A stretch of 64,000 nucleotides of DNA from contig DILT01000008.1 of the NCBI GenBank assembly GCA_002425185.1, positions 186,001-250,000 on the forward strand, written 5' to 3'. This DNA comes from Flammeovirgaceae bacterium UBA5585. Its GTDB lineage: Bacteria > Bacteroidota > Bacteroidia > Cytophagales > Cyclobacteriaceae. The number at the start of each line of letters is the position of its first letter. The stretch's first letter is position 1. The translations under genes and the position numbers were made by a program. The notes beneath the pieces were generated by a model that was not told the origin of the DNA, made no database searches, and saw only the letters and a program-made list of their open reading frames with translations. Below, in pieces: positions 7,800-17,342 of the stretch.

Positions 7800-8986
7800 T
7801 CGATTCGGTCAGACGTAACTACAATCAATTCTTTTCAGAAGAAAAGTACAATCACTTTGTGGATGCACTGAATCGCTACTATAATTTCCCGATAAAATTT
7901 CGGGTAGCCGAAACACCTATATTTATAGGGCGTGAGTTGAAGATGAAATTAATTCATGCCTCCGACACGATTGTTGACCTTTTGGTGAGTGATGAACTGA
8001 AGAAAAAAACTGAACGCGCCATACCAAAAGATTTATACGTACCCAATGAAGATGACCACACCCTCTTTCTGGCGCTTGATTTTGGTATTGTAAAATCACC
8101 AACCGGTGAGTTGCAGCCACAGCTCATTGAGATGCAGGGTTTCCCCTCCTTGTACTGTTGGCAGGATTTCCTTTCCAATCGCTACCGCGAGCACTTTCCT
8201 ATTCCTGAAAATCTGAATTCACATGTTGACTTGAGTAGCGCTGAATACCAGCAGTTGATTAAACGTGTATTGCTTAATGGCCATGACCCTGCCGAAGTAG
8301 TACTTCTTGAGATCGATCCGCTCAAGCAAAACACGGCTATCGATTTTGTGGTAACCAAACACTACACGGGTATTGAGCCTGTTCATATTGGCGATATCAA
8401 GCGGGAAGGAAGAAAATTATTCTACACGAATAATGGCAGGAAAACCCAGGTGAAGCGGATTTATAATCGCGTGATCTTTGATGAACTCACAGCCCGAGAA
8501 GATTTACAACTTGATTTTAACCTCACCGAAGAAGTGGATGTGGAGTGGGCCGGGCATCCCAACTGGTTTTTCCGCATCAGCAAATTCACCATGCCGTTTA
8601 TTAAAAGTGAATATGTTCCTGAGTGCAGGTTTTTAAGCGACTATGGTCACTTTCCGGACGATCTGCAAAACTATGTACTAAAACCCCTGTTCTCTTTTTC
8701 CGGCAGCGGCATCATCTTTCATGTTAAGAAAGAAGACCTGACATCCATTCCTCTTGAAGAACGTCATAATTTTTTATTGCAACGTAAAATCCAATATGAA
8801 CCGGTAATCCAAGCGCCCGATGGTTTTGTGAAAACGGAAATCCGGCTATTGTTTGTCTGGGAAAAGGGAGAGCCTCGTCCGCGTTTGGTCACCAACCTGG
8901 CCCGGCTAAGCCGCGGAGAAATGATTGGTGTAAAATTTAATATGAATAAAACGTGGGTAGGCGGATCGGTGTGTTTCTTTGAATAA
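7796..8986 (+). CDS. Putative ATP-grasp-like ligase, last gene of amidoligase cluster
   Basis: A 396-residue protein, cytoplasmic by sequence. I recognise it only at fold level: LIEMQGFPSLYCWQDF (near residue 107), YVLKPLFSFSGSGIIF (near residue 294, Lys plus Gly-rich loop) and VKTEIRLLFVWE (near residue 350) resemble the ATP-grasp pattern of glutathionylspermidine-synthase-like and circularly permuted ATP-grasp enzymes. The ATGA overlap with the amidotransferase gene ties the two together. No gene follows on this strand before the terminator at 9017-9045, so this is the end of the operon. Substrates are unknown; an alternative is a non-catalytic partner of the first ATP-grasp enzyme. Confidence 0.6.
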   Translation: MIDSVRRNYNQFFSEEKYNHFVDALNRYYNFPIKFRVAETPIFIGRELKMKLIHASDTIVDLLVSDELKKKTERAIPKDLYVPNEDDHTLFLALDFGIVKSPTGELQPQLIEMQGFPSLYCWQDFLSNRYREHFPIPENLNSHVDLSSAEYQQLIKRVLLNGHDPAEVVLLEIDPLKQNTAIDFVVTKHYTGIEPVHIGDIKREGRKLFYTNNGRKTQVKRIYNRVIFDELTAREDLQLDFNLTEEVDVEWAGHPNWFFRISKFTMPFIKSEYVPECRFLSDYGHFPDDLQNYVLKPLFSFSGSGIIFHVKKEDLTSIPLEERHNFLLQRKIQYEPVIQAPDGFVKTEIRLLFVWEKGEPRPRLVTNLARLSRGEMIGVKFNMNKTWVGGSVCFFE

Positions 8987-9016
8987 TGGCTTGCTTGACA
9001 CTTCACCAATAAATTA

Positions 9017-9045
9017 AAACCCCCTCGCAGGACACAAGGGGGTTT
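9017..9045. terminator. Bidirectional hairpin terminator
   Basis: AAACCCCC pairs with GGGGGTTT across a 13-nt loop (9017-9024 with 9038-9045). It lies between two genes that converge: the ligase operon (plus) and the 61-residue gene (minus). Both flanks are A/T-rich, so it can work in both directions. Confidence 0.85.
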
Positions 9046-9055
9046 GATTAAACGA

Positions 9056-9241
9056 TCAAGCGGCTACAAAACAGCGATTCAAAATCGCCTCATACTGATT
9101 CCCAAACCTGGTGTAACACCACTGTTTGAGCTCCCGGATGTCATCGCCAATCAACAAGTTGATGGCCTTTCGAAGCTCCTTTTCGAAGAGCTGAGCGTCA
9201 AAACTCACTTTCGTGAGCACCTTCTTTACATAATTTAGCAT
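9056..9241 (-). CDS. Small conserved Bacteroidota protein, function unknown
   Basis: A 61-residue basic/acidic helical protein (MLNYVKKVLTKVSFDAQLFE at the start, then ELRKAINLL, ELKQWCYTRFG). I recall proteins of this size and pattern (YVKxVLxKVSFD-x-x-LFxKEL-x-KAI...ELKxWC) in many Cytophagales and related genomes, without a known role. It has no signal peptide or membrane helix. Its 3' end faces the ligase operon across the shared hairpin at 9017-9045, which supports it as a real transcription unit and not a shadow. A regulatory or nucleic-acid-binding role cannot be told from sequence. Confidence 0.7.
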   Translation of the reverse strand: MLNYVKKVLTKVSFDAQLFEKELRKAINLLIGDDIRELKQWCYTRFGNQYEAILNRCFVAA

Positions 9242-9364
9242 AGCAATAAGTAAGGAACGGTTTAAAAAATAATTACGCGTAACACAGTTAAATTTAGCAT
9301 GGAGTTAAATTAACTGAAAGAACATTTTTACTTTTAAACGTTCATTTTGGTACAGAGATTGAGT

Positions 9365-10813
9365 ATGAGGCCGGATTTTTCGATAAACGTTCTTTTCACG
9401 CTTTTACTAACAGGTTTAGCCGCAACGTTCGCAAACGGACAAGCCATCCAGATCACCCTGGGCCCTGATGAAATCGGGCAGAACCAGGGTTGGACGATCA
9501 CGGTAAGCATTCAAAACGACCGTTTAAAGAGTATCGACAACTTCCCCGACATTGAAGGATTTGCCAAGGGGGGGCAGTCAACCTCTTCGCAAACCAGTAT
9601 GATCAACGGACAAATTTCCTCCTCCCAAAGCATCATCATGACGTATCTTCCTTCCCGCCAGGGAGTCATAACCGTGCCTCCTTTTAAAATGAAGATCAAT
9701 GATCAGGTTATCTCATCCGAAGGAAAAAAAGTTACGGTAGGCGCCCCGGTTACGCAGCCAAGGCAATATGATCCGTTCAGAAGTTTCTTTGAGCGCGATA
9801 ATACGTATGGAACTCCGCCAACGGAATATATTGACATCAAGGAAGATGCCTTTCTGGCACTGACTACCGGCAAGGATGAAGTATACGTTGGCGAAGGGTT
9901 TAATGCACTCTTAGCTTTTTATGTTGCAGAAGATAACAAGGCACCGCTCCAATGGCATCAGATCAGCAAGCAATTGTCGGAAATTTTAAAAAAGATAAAA
10001 CCCGCTAATTGCTGGGAAGAAAACTTCAGTATTGAAAATATTGAAGGTGAACGGGTAAACGTAAACGGTAAAATGTACACCCGGTATAAAATGTACCAGG
10101 CAAATTTTTATCCACTCAACAGTGAGCCTGTAACATTCCCAAGCGTGCCTCTGGAGATGTTAAAATATAAAGTGGCCAAAAACCCATCCTTCTTTGGACA
10201 GAACCGGCAGGAGGATTTCAAAACGTTTTACTCCAAACCCAAAACAGTTAAGGTTAAAGAACTGCCTCCCCATCCATTAAGCAAACAAGTTGCTGTGGGG
10301 GATTATCGACTTGAAGAAAAAATAAGTTCTACCGCATTGGAAACGGGTAAAAGTTTTTCGTACGACTTTATTATTTACGGAGAAGGCAACATATCATCCA
10401 TTGAAAAACCTGCCGTAAAAAATACGCTTAACTTTGATTTTTACGAGCCCAACGTGAGGCAGAACATCAGACGCGAAAACAACCGCGTTACCGGCAGTAA
10501 AACATTCAGTTATTTTATTATTCCGAAAGAACCGGGTGAGTTTAAGTTGGGTGATGATTTTAAGTGGGTGTTCTTCAATCCGACAAAAAAATCATATGAC
10601 ACATTGATGGCCAAAGCAGCAGTTGTTGTGCGGGGAGAAAGTTTGAAGAACGAGGTAATTGAATCCGTGGATGCAGGTTCCTTCTATGATCAGATCAATT
10701 TTGCTGACAATACGCTGACCAGTGTATCGAATGAAGGGTGGATGAAACTCGTTGTTAACATCTTTATTTTGGTGATGTTGGCCGGATCGGCTTATCTTGT
10801 GTTTAAGAAGTGA
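9365..10813 (+). CDS. batD: BatD family protein
   Basis: A 482-residue periplasmic/inner-membrane protein. It begins with a signal peptide ending around ANGQ, continues with the BatD beta-sandwich pattern (TLGPDEIGQNQGWTITVSI, NFPDIEGFAKGG, SIIMTYLPSRQGVITVPPF), and ends with one membrane helix (about the last 20 residues, LVVNIFILVMLAGSAYLVF). BatD is usually encoded with BatA, BatB, BatC and MoxR in Bacteroidota, where the set is linked to aerotolerance; here it stands alone beside aroC. A TTG at 9347 would add six residues, but the ATG at 9365 gives a clean signal peptide. Confidence 0.85.
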   Translation: MRPDFSINVLFTLLLTGLAATFANGQAIQITLGPDEIGQNQGWTITVSIQNDRLKSIDNFPDIEGFAKGGQSTSSQTSMINGQISSSQSIIMTYLPSRQGVITVPPFKMKINDQVISSEGKKVTVGAPVTQPRQYDPFRSFFERDNTYGTPPTEYIDIKEDAFLALTTGKDEVYVGEGFNALLAFYVAEDNKAPLQWHQISKQLSEILKKIKPANCWEENFSIENIEGERVNVNGKMYTRYKMYQANFYPLNSEPVTFPSVPLEMLKYKVAKNPSFFGQNRQEDFKTFYSKPKTVKVKELPPHPLSKQVAVGDYRLEEKISSTALETGKSFSYDFIIYGEGNISSIEKPAVKNTLNFDFYEPNVRQNIRRENNRVTGSKTFSYFIIPKEPGEFKLGDDFKWVFFNPTKKSYDTLMAKAAVVVRGESLKNEVIESVDAGSFYDQINFADNTLTSVSNEGWMKLVVNIFILVMLAGSAYLVFKK

Positions 10814-10833
10814 TTCAAGATGGCTGATTAAAA

Positions 10834-10868
10834 ATTCAAGATAATAACCTGTTCAATCAATCTTGAAT
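10834..10868. repeat. Inverted repeat after batD
   Basis: ATTCAAGAT at 10834-10842 pairs with ATCTTGAAT at 10860-10868 around a 17-nt loop, between batD and aroC. The same ATTCAAGAT word recurs in direct copies at 26106 and 26127. It could act as a weak terminator, but has no clear T-run. Confidence 0.5.
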
Positions 10869-10887
10869 ATTAACTATTGAATTCTGA

Positions 10888-11958
10888 ATGAATACATACG
10901 GAAAACTTTTTCGCATAACCACGTTTGGTGAATCGCATGGCCCGGCTATCGGTGTGGTGATTGATGGCTGTCCGGCCGGACTTGAAATTGATGAGACCCT
11001 TATCCAGCACGAACTGAATCGCAGAAAACCTGGCCAGTCGAAAATTACCACCCAGCGCAAGGAAGATGATACCTTTAAAATCCTAAGCGGAATCTTTGAA
11101 GGAAAGTCCACCGGTGCGCCTATTGCCATCGTAATTGAAAACCAGGATCAACGAAGTAAAGATTACCGTCATTTGGAAAATACATTTCGTCCCTCCCATG
11201 CCGACTATACATACGAAGCCAAGTACGGTATTCGGGATTATCGTGGTGGCGGAAGAAGTTCAGCCCGTGAAACAGCAGCCCGTGTTGCCGCTGGTGCGAT
11301 TGCCAAACAAGTGTTGAAAAATTATTCCATCGAAATAAATGCTTATGTGTCGCGGGTTGGCGATGTTCAATCACCACCTTACACACAACTGGATCTCTCA
11401 AAAACTGAAGATAATATTGTTCGGTGTCCGCATCCGGCTACAGCCGAGAAAATGATTGACCTGATTGATCAAATTCGCCTTAACCGCGACACCATTGGAG
11501 GCGTGGTTACCTGTGTGATCAAAAATACACTGGTGGGTTTAGGTGAACCGGTGTTTGATAAACTTCACGCTGAATTGGGCAAAGCCATGCTCAGCATAAA
11601 TGCGGTTAAAGGCTTTGAATACGGCAGTGGCTTTGAAGGAACAAAACTCACCGGCTCGCAGCACAATGATGAGTTTGTTAAAGAAGGAAAAACCATCCGA
11701 ACGAAAACCAATCACTCCGGTGGCGTACAGGGCGGCATCAGTAACGGTGAAGATATTTATTTCAATGTGGCTTTTAAACCTGTGGCCACCATCATGCAGG
11801 ATCAGCAAAGTGTAGATAAAGAAGGAAATGAAGTTACCGTAAGTGGAAAAGGGAGACACGATCCGTGTGTGGTTCCGCGTGCCGTACCCATTGTTGAAGC
11901 CATGGCAGCCCTGGTGCTTGCTGATTTCTTACTTCGCGCAAAAATTTCGCGGATATAA
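10888..11958 (+). CDS. aroC: Chorismate synthase
   Basis: AroC converts 5-enolpyruvylshikimate-3-phosphate to chorismate with reduced FMN, the last step of the shikimate pathway. The 356-residue protein has expected length and the family signatures: NTYGKLFRITTFGESHG at the start, RYGIRDYRGGGRSSARETA-type loop near residue 115-130, and GGVQGGISNGEDI plus GRHDPCVVPRAVPIVEAM in the C-terminal half. The stop is directly followed by the ATG of the TPM-domain gene, so the two are probably one transcript. No other shikimate gene is nearby. Confidence 0.97.
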   Translation: MNTYGKLFRITTFGESHGPAIGVVIDGCPAGLEIDETLIQHELNRRKPGQSKITTQRKEDDTFKILSGIFEGKSTGAPIAIVIENQDQRSKDYRHLENTFRPSHADYTYEAKYGIRDYRGGGRSSARETAARVAAGAIAKQVLKNYSIEINAYVSRVGDVQSPPYTQLDLSKTEDNIVRCPHPATAEKMIDLIDQIRLNRDTIGGVVTCVIKNTLVGLGEPVFDKLHAELGKAMLSINAVKGFEYGSGFEGTKLTGSQHNDEFVKEGKTIRTKTNHSGGVQGGISNGEDIYFNVAFKPVATIMQDQQSVDKEGNEVTVSGKGRHDPCVVPRAVPIVEAMAALVLADFLLRAKISRI

Positions 11959-13377
11959 ATGAAACATGTTTATCTACTATTGGTGTTGCTGGTCATTTCG
12001 CTGGCATCGCAAGCACAGGTATATTCTGTTGAGACTGTACCCAATACTAAACTCGTTAACAACAGCTACGTAAGCGATCCATCGCGAATTCTGAACGACA
12101 GCACCGTGGCGCGCATTAATCAGTTGCTTGGCGATTTTGAGAAAACTGCAACGGCTCAGGTTGCCGTGGTTATACTGCCCTCCATTGGTGAAGCGGATCA
12201 TGTCGATTTTGCACAACGATTATTCCGTTATTGGGGCATCGGGCAAGCCAGCAACAACAACGGCTTGCTTATTCTATTCATAATGGACCAACGTACCGTT
12301 AGGTTTCATACGGGCTATGGAATAGAGGGTGTGTTGCCTGACGTTACTTGCAAGCGTATTCAGCAGCGGTTTATGGTACCCTACTTCAAAGAAGGTGACT
12401 ATAACACCGGGATGTTAAACGGAATTAAAGCTACTGTCTCAATTCTGTCAAAACCCGAAGCCATCGAAGAACTGTTTGCCCGCGACACATCACAGGATCA
12501 CTATGCCTATTTAACCCTTGCCGGATTATATGTGGTGGTTTCACTTATTTTCTACCTGGTAATTGTACGGTCGCGTAAATTCAAACCGAGTGCCGATTAT
12601 CCTGCTGTTACGCTTACCCGCGTCCGCTGGTTTATTTTGTATTTGATCGTACCCCTGGTTGTTTTCTTCCTGGCATATAATCTCAAATGGTCTTTCGGAT
12701 TTTTTTTCCTGTCCTTTTACTCACTCATCGTATTTTGGTTTATTGAGCGCTTGATCCGGGTCGTACAAATCGGGAAAAAATTTGTTCGGTCAGGTCGGCA
12801 ACAAGAAGCTTATAACTTTATGAACGGACAAAAAGGCTACTGGTTAGCCGCTGCCATTTTCTTTCCGGTACCCATGATTCTATTTTATCAGCTATTTCGC
12901 GGTAGACGCAACAGCTTCAGAAATCATCCTCGTACATGCGCGAAGTGCAAAACCACAACTGTAAAACTTACCGAGGCACAAGAAGATGAGTTTTTAAAAG
13001 CCGGACAGATAAGTGAAGAGAAAGTGGGCACGATTGATTACGATGTATGGAAATGCAACACCTGCGGATCCATTGAAATACTCCGTTATCCCAATAAGAA
13101 ATCAAAATTCACCCATTGTCCTAAATGCGGTTTCATGACGTATCACTTTGGTGCCAGGCGAACCCTTGAAAGCGCCACGTATACCTCCGAAGGCTATGGC
13201 GAGGAAGAACGCACCTGTATGCACTGCGGGCACCATCACCTTGATAAATTTATTATCCCCATGCTGGTTATGGCTTCGTCATCCGGCAGCGACAGCAGTT
13301 CTTCCTCCTCAAGCGATAGTGGTGGTAGCTGGGGCGGAGGCGATTCCGGTGGCGGTGGGGCCAGTTCAAGCTGGTAA
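11959..13377 (+). CDS. TPM-domain membrane protein with zinc-ribbon-like and Gly/Ser-rich tail
   Basis: A 472-residue protein: signal peptide (1-19), a TPM domain (about 35-165, with PSIGEADHVDFAQRLFRYWG and FHTGYGIEGVLPD), three or four membrane helices (about 187-310), a cytosolic segment with four C-x-x-C pairs (CAKC, CNTC, CPKC, CMHC; about residues 328-425) that fits two zinc ribbons, and a Ser/Gly-rich end GGGDSGGGGASSSW. TPM proteins (YgcG type, TLP18.3/Psb32) are linked to photosystem repair in plants; the bacterial role is poorly known. The ATG abuts the aroC stop. The last 12 bp overlap the convergent ATPase gene. Confidence 0.85.
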   Translation: MKHVYLLLVLLVISLASQAQVYSVETVPNTKLVNNSYVSDPSRILNDSTVARINQLLGDFEKTATAQVAVVILPSIGEADHVDFAQRLFRYWGIGQASNNNGLLILFIMDQRTVRFHTGYGIEGVLPDVTCKRIQQRFMVPYFKEGDYNTGMLNGIKATVSILSKPEAIEELFARDTSQDHYAYLTLAGLYVVVSLIFYLVIVRSRKFKPSADYPAVTLTRVRWFILYLIVPLVVFFLAYNLKWSFGFFFLSFYSLIVFWFIERLIRVVQIGKKFVRSGRQQEAYNFMNGQKGYWLAAAIFFPVPMILFYQLFRGRRNSFRNHPRTCAKCKTTTVKLTEAQEDEFLKAGQISEEKVGTIDYDVWKCNTCGSIEILRYPNKKSKFTHCPKCGFMTYHFGARRTLESATYTSEGYGEEERTCMHCGHHHLDKFIIPMLVMASSSGSDSSSSSSSDSGGSWGGGDSGGGGASSSW

Positions 13378-15915
13378 GTTCTGGTTTTGTTCTTTTCTTC
13401 GCTTTCGCCACTTCAACGCTTCGAACCAGATAACGGAAAGAAAGCCTGCGGTTATACTAAAAAGCAGTTGCTGACCGGTTAGTTGTTCAAACCCGAAAAA
13501 ACCGGTAAGCGGCTGAACATAGATTATCAATCCGGATAGCATAAGGGTTACCATGATGATTAATGGAACAAGATTATTTTTATACAAAGCGGTGGTGAGT
13601 ATGGAATAATAAAATGACCGGTTAACTAGTGTTAAAAATACATTCGCTGAAATGAGGGAGGAGAATACCATGGTGCGTGTGGTGGCCTCACTGGCCCCCT
13701 GGTATACCGCAACCTGATAGGTGATAAGAATACCCAGTGTAATTACAAGCCCCTGAACAATGCTGGTGTTCAATTCGCGCCAATTAAAAAAATTAGTCGT
13801 AAAGGGTCTCGGCTTTTGAATCATGGTGTTCTTCTCCATGGGTTCATTTTCATAAATTATCGAACAGGTAGGCCCCATAATCAATTCCAAAAAAATGACA
13901 TGCACCGGTGAGAATATGTTGGGATAAATCCATCCTAATACCAAAGGAATAAAAACCGTTAAGATGATGGGAATGTGAATGGAGATAATGTACTGTATTG
14001 CCTTTTTCAGGTTAGTATAAATCTTGCGCCCCATTGCAACCGCATCCACCATTTTGGCTAAATCATCATCGGTAAGAATAAGGGATGCTGCCTGTTTGGC
14101 AATTTCAGATCCCTTCTTTCCCATAGCAATTCCAATATGGGCGGCCTTAAGCGCAGGGCCATCGTTTACACCATCGCCTGTCATGGCTACTACTTCACCA
14201 TTTGCTTTCAATGCATTTAGTATCCGCAGTTTCGCTTCCGGAAACATGCGCGTAAAAATATGCGTATCCCTGACTTTCTGTTTCAATTCCTCCTCATTCA
14301 TGGCTACCAACTCATCACCCGTCAAACTATTTTCGGCTCCCCTAAAATTAACCTGGCGGGCGATGGTGGCAGTAGTTTCGGCATTGTCACCGGTTAAAAT
14401 TTTTACATCAATACCAGCTTTGTAAAATGCATCAAATACCCCGGTTATATTTTTTTTGGGTGGATCATAAAAAGCCAGCAAACCTTTGAAAGCAAATTTG
14501 AATTGCTGCTGTTTCTCCGGAAAATGATCGCCATCCATATGGGTTTCACCGACACCCAGTACCCGGTAACCTTCCAGCGAAAGTTTACGCACAACTTCTT
14601 CGACAACCTGTCTTTCTTGTTGCGATACGGATGACACCGCCAGTAAAGCTTCCGGAGCACCCTTGGCGGCAATTATTCGTAGTCCAGTATTATGTTGAAA
14701 TACATGGGTCATCATGGGTGGCTTTCCGCTCAATGGATACTCATGCACCAGCCGGTAGTCAGGTCGCTCATCAAATTTGGCTGTGTTTTGATAAGCTTCG
14801 TGTAAGGCAATCTCCATCGGATCAAATGGGATTGGCTCACTGGCCCACATGCCCATCCGAATAAGTTCAAGAGCAGCTTTATCAAACGCTGCCGGCTCAG
14901 TAATTTTTTGATTCGCCATGGCAAATACCTGCGCAAGTTTCATTTGGTTTTCGGTAATCGTTCCGGTTTTATCCGTACAGATTACCGTTGCGCTCCCCAG
15001 GGTTTCAACGGTTTTTGTTTGCTTGGCTATTACGCCCATTTTCATCATGCGCCAGGCACCCAATGCCATGAAGGTTGTAAAGGCCACCGGAATTTCTTCT
15101 GGCAGAATACTCATCGCTAACGTAAGCGCCTTTAGAAAACTATCCAGCAGGTCATGTGACATCGTGAAGTTAATAGCCCAAACGATCAGGAAAACGATAA
15201 GGCCTGCAATGGCCATCTTCTTCACAAAATTCCGAATCTGAATCTGCAACGGAGTATCCTCTTCTTCAATTGCTTCCAGACTCTTTCCAATTTTTCCTAA
15301 GCGCGTTTTATTACCAATAGCCGTTACCCGGCAAATGGCTAAACCACCCGTTACAAGTGTTCCCTGGTAAACCTGGTTATCTTGTTCATCTTTTTGAACA
15401 GGAAACGATTCACCTGTCAGGAGTGATTCATTTACAAAAAAATCGTTCGACTGAACAATACTACCATCTGCGGGAATCATACTTCCTTCTGCCACCATCA
15501 TGCTATCCCCCAACACAATCTCCTCGCTACGAATTTCTATGAGTGCTCCATCGCGGATTACTTTGCAGTGAGGTCGTGTAAGTGTACGAAGGGCCGATAA
15601 TGCATTTCGACTTCTGGATTCCTGGTAGAGTGAAATTGCCGCGACCAGTACAATGGCTGATGCCATAAAAATTCCATCCCCTATTTCACCACTGATGAAG
15701 TAAATAGTTGATGCTGCCAGTAGTAACAAAAACATAGGTTCCACCAACAGTCCCTTCAGTGCAATCAGAAATCCGGTTTCACCGGTCTGATCCAGCACAT
15801 TTCTTCCGTTTCGCGTGCGCGATTCTTCGACTTCGTTCGACCGTAAACCGTGTTCATTAAAATTAAATGCTGTGCCTTCGATACCCATAACAGTGAAAGT
15901 TAGGGATAAAGCCAA
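13366..15915 (-). CDS. Cation-transporting P-type ATPase (P2-like)
   Basis: An 849-residue P-type ATPase. Visible signatures: LLTGES in the actuator domain, the phosphorylated Asp in DKTGTIT (residue 315 from this start), the hinge TGDGVND, and the membrane motif ILPEEIP just before the catalytic loop. There are N- and C-terminal blocks of membrane helices and no heavy-metal-binding N-terminal domain, so a P2-type (Ca2+-like) pump is likelier than a P1B metal exporter; the ion is not certain. A second ATG at 15888 (MGIEGTAFNF) is a possible start. Its 3' end overlaps the TPM gene by 12 bp in convergent orientation. Confidence 0.9.
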   Translation of the reverse strand: MALSLTFTVMGIEGTAFNFNEHGLRSNEVEESRTRNGRNVLDQTGETGFLIALKGLLVEPMFLLLLAASTIYFISGEIGDGIFMASAIVLVAAISLYQESRSRNALSALRTLTRPHCKVIRDGALIEIRSEEIVLGDSMMVAEGSMIPADGSIVQSNDFFVNESLLTGESFPVQKDEQDNQVYQGTLVTGGLAICRVTAIGNKTRLGKIGKSLEAIEEEDTPLQIQIRNFVKKMAIAGLIVFLIVWAINFTMSHDLLDSFLKALTLAMSILPEEIPVAFTTFMALGAWRMMKMGVIAKQTKTVETLGSATVICTDKTGTITENQMKLAQVFAMANQKITEPAAFDKAALELIRMGMWASEPIPFDPMEIALHEAYQNTAKFDERPDYRLVHEYPLSGKPPMMTHVFQHNTGLRIIAAKGAPEALLAVSSVSQQERQVVEEVVRKLSLEGYRVLGVGETHMDGDHFPEKQQQFKFAFKGLLAFYDPPKKNITGVFDAFYKAGIDVKILTGDNAETTATIARQVNFRGAENSLTGDELVAMNEEELKQKVRDTHIFTRMFPEAKLRILNALKANGEVVAMTGDGVNDGPALKAAHIGIAMGKKGSEIAKQAASLILTDDDLAKMVDAVAMGRKIYTNLKKAIQYIISIHIPIILTVFIPLVLGWIYPNIFSPVHVIFLELIMGPTCSIIYENEPMEKNTMIQKPRPFTTNFFNWRELNTSIVQGLVITLGILITYQVAVYQGASEATTRTMVFSSLISANVFLTLVNRSFYYSILTTALYKNNLVPLIIMVTLMLSGLIIYVQPLTGFFGFEQLTGQQLLFSITAGFLSVIWFEALKWRKRRKEQNQNLPA

Positions 15916-15988
15916 CGATCAGGTAAGGATATGGCCACTAAAAAAATCAGTACAGGCTTCTTTAACCAAATCCTCTTATTTTTAAGGC

Positions 15989-17272
15989 ATGAAGAAGAAG
16001 CTTCCCTTATACGGTAAAATACTTATTGGTATGGCGCTGGGCATGGTTTGGGGCCTGAGTGCTCAATCGCTTGGCCTGACTGAGTTTACCACCGCATGGA
16101 TAAAGCCTTGGGGAACGATATTCATCAATGCGTTGAAGTTAATTGCAATTCCGCTTATCATTTTTTCATTGATTGATGGAATCTCTAACCTCACCGATGT
16201 TTCAAAGCTTAGCCGGATTGGTGGCCGCACAATTGTGTTTTATCTGGCCACCACGGTTGTTGCTGTAACCATCGGTTTGGTGCTGGTTAATGTAATTAAG
16301 CCCGGAAAATTTCTTACCCCTGAAAAACGTGAGGAGCTTGGTAATGCTTACGCCTCGGATATAAATAGTCGTATCACCTCTGCACATGAGGTAAAAGATG
16401 ACGGTCCGTTGCAAATTCTGGTTGACATTGTACCGGAAAATGTTTTTGGTGCCATGTCGAGCAACTCGAATATGTTGCAGATCATTTTCTTTGCCATGTT
16501 GTTTGGGGTGGCCATGATTCTGGCCAAGCCTGATAAAATAAGACCTGTAAAATCATTCTTTGATGGCGCCAACGAAGTGATTCTAAAAATTGTTGACTTG
16601 ATCATGCGTTTTGCACCGGTTGGTGTATTTGCCTTGCTCGCCAGCTTGAATATTGATATTCAATTGATGAAAGCCCTTGGGGTTTATAGTCTTAACGTGG
16701 TGTTGGGATTGGCGCTTATGGTTTTTATGGCCTATCCGTTAATTCTTAAAGCCTTTACCAAAATGCCTTATCTGCGATTTGTAAAAGGTATTTTACCGGC
16801 ACAGGTACTGGCCTTCTCTACCAGTTCAAGTGCGGCCACCCTTCCGGTTACGCTTGATTGCGCAGAAAAAAATCTTGGTATCTCTGAGGAAGTATCCAGT
16901 TTTGTATTGCCTTTGGGCGCCACCATTAACATGGATGGCACCAGTATTCACCAGGGCGTTTCAGCCGTATTTATTGCACAGGCTTTCGGATTAGACCTTA
17001 CGCTGGGTCAGCAGTTAACAATACTCATGACGGCCGTACTCTCCTCCATTGGTGCTGCGGCCGTTCCCGGTGCGGGCATTATTATGCTGATTATTGTACT
17101 GGAAGCTGTGGGGTTAGATCCAAGCGGATTAGCCTTGATTCTGGCGGTTGACAGGCCATTGGATATGTTGCGAACCGTAGTAAATGTTACAGGCGACTCT
17201 ACTGTTGCTACCGTTATTGCCAGTTCGGAAGGCGAATTGCTGGAGCCCCCAACTGAAAGCCGGCCGGCTTAA
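15989..17272 (+). CDS. Dicarboxylate/amino acid:cation symporter (first of tandem pair)
   Basis: A 427-residue DAACS family transporter (GltP/DctA type, SLC1 fold), an inner-membrane importer of C4-dicarboxylates or glutamate/aspartate coupled to Na+ or H+. Key motifs are the serine-rich hairpin FSTSSSAATLPVT (near residue 276), the substrate/ion site GATINMDGTSIHQGV (near 309), and DRPLDMLRTVVNVTGDS near the C-terminus. Eight or more hydrophobic segments are visible. The next gene is a close paralogue with the same motifs, so this is a local duplication. Substrate preference cannot be read with confidence. Confidence 0.92.
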   Translation: MKKKLPLYGKILIGMALGMVWGLSAQSLGLTEFTTAWIKPWGTIFINALKLIAIPLIIFSLIDGISNLTDVSKLSRIGGRTIVFYLATTVVAVTIGLVLVNVIKPGKFLTPEKREELGNAYASDINSRITSAHEVKDDGPLQILVDIVPENVFGAMSSNSNMLQIIFFAMLFGVAMILAKPDKIRPVKSFFDGANEVILKIVDLIMRFAPVGVFALLASLNIDIQLMKALGVYSLNVVLGLALMVFMAYPLILKAFTKMPYLRFVKGILPAQVLAFSTSSSAATLPVTLDCAEKNLGISEEVSSFVLPLGATINMDGTSIHQGVSAVFIAQAFGLDLTLGQQLTILMTAVLSSIGAAAVPGAGIIMLIIVLEAVGLDPSGLALILAVDRPLDMLRTVVNVTGDSTVATVIASSEGELLEPPTESRPA

Positions 17273-17342
17273 ATAAATCCTGTCGCGCGGTATTTGAATA
17301 GCAAGGCAAACTCATAACTTGCGCGGATATGGTGTTCGCATT

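Noticed and set aside
14024..14425. 133-residue plus-strand frame, and others within 13.4-15.9 kb
   Set aside because: Antisense to the P-type ATPase; Ser/Ala-rich low-information translation typical of a shadow frame.
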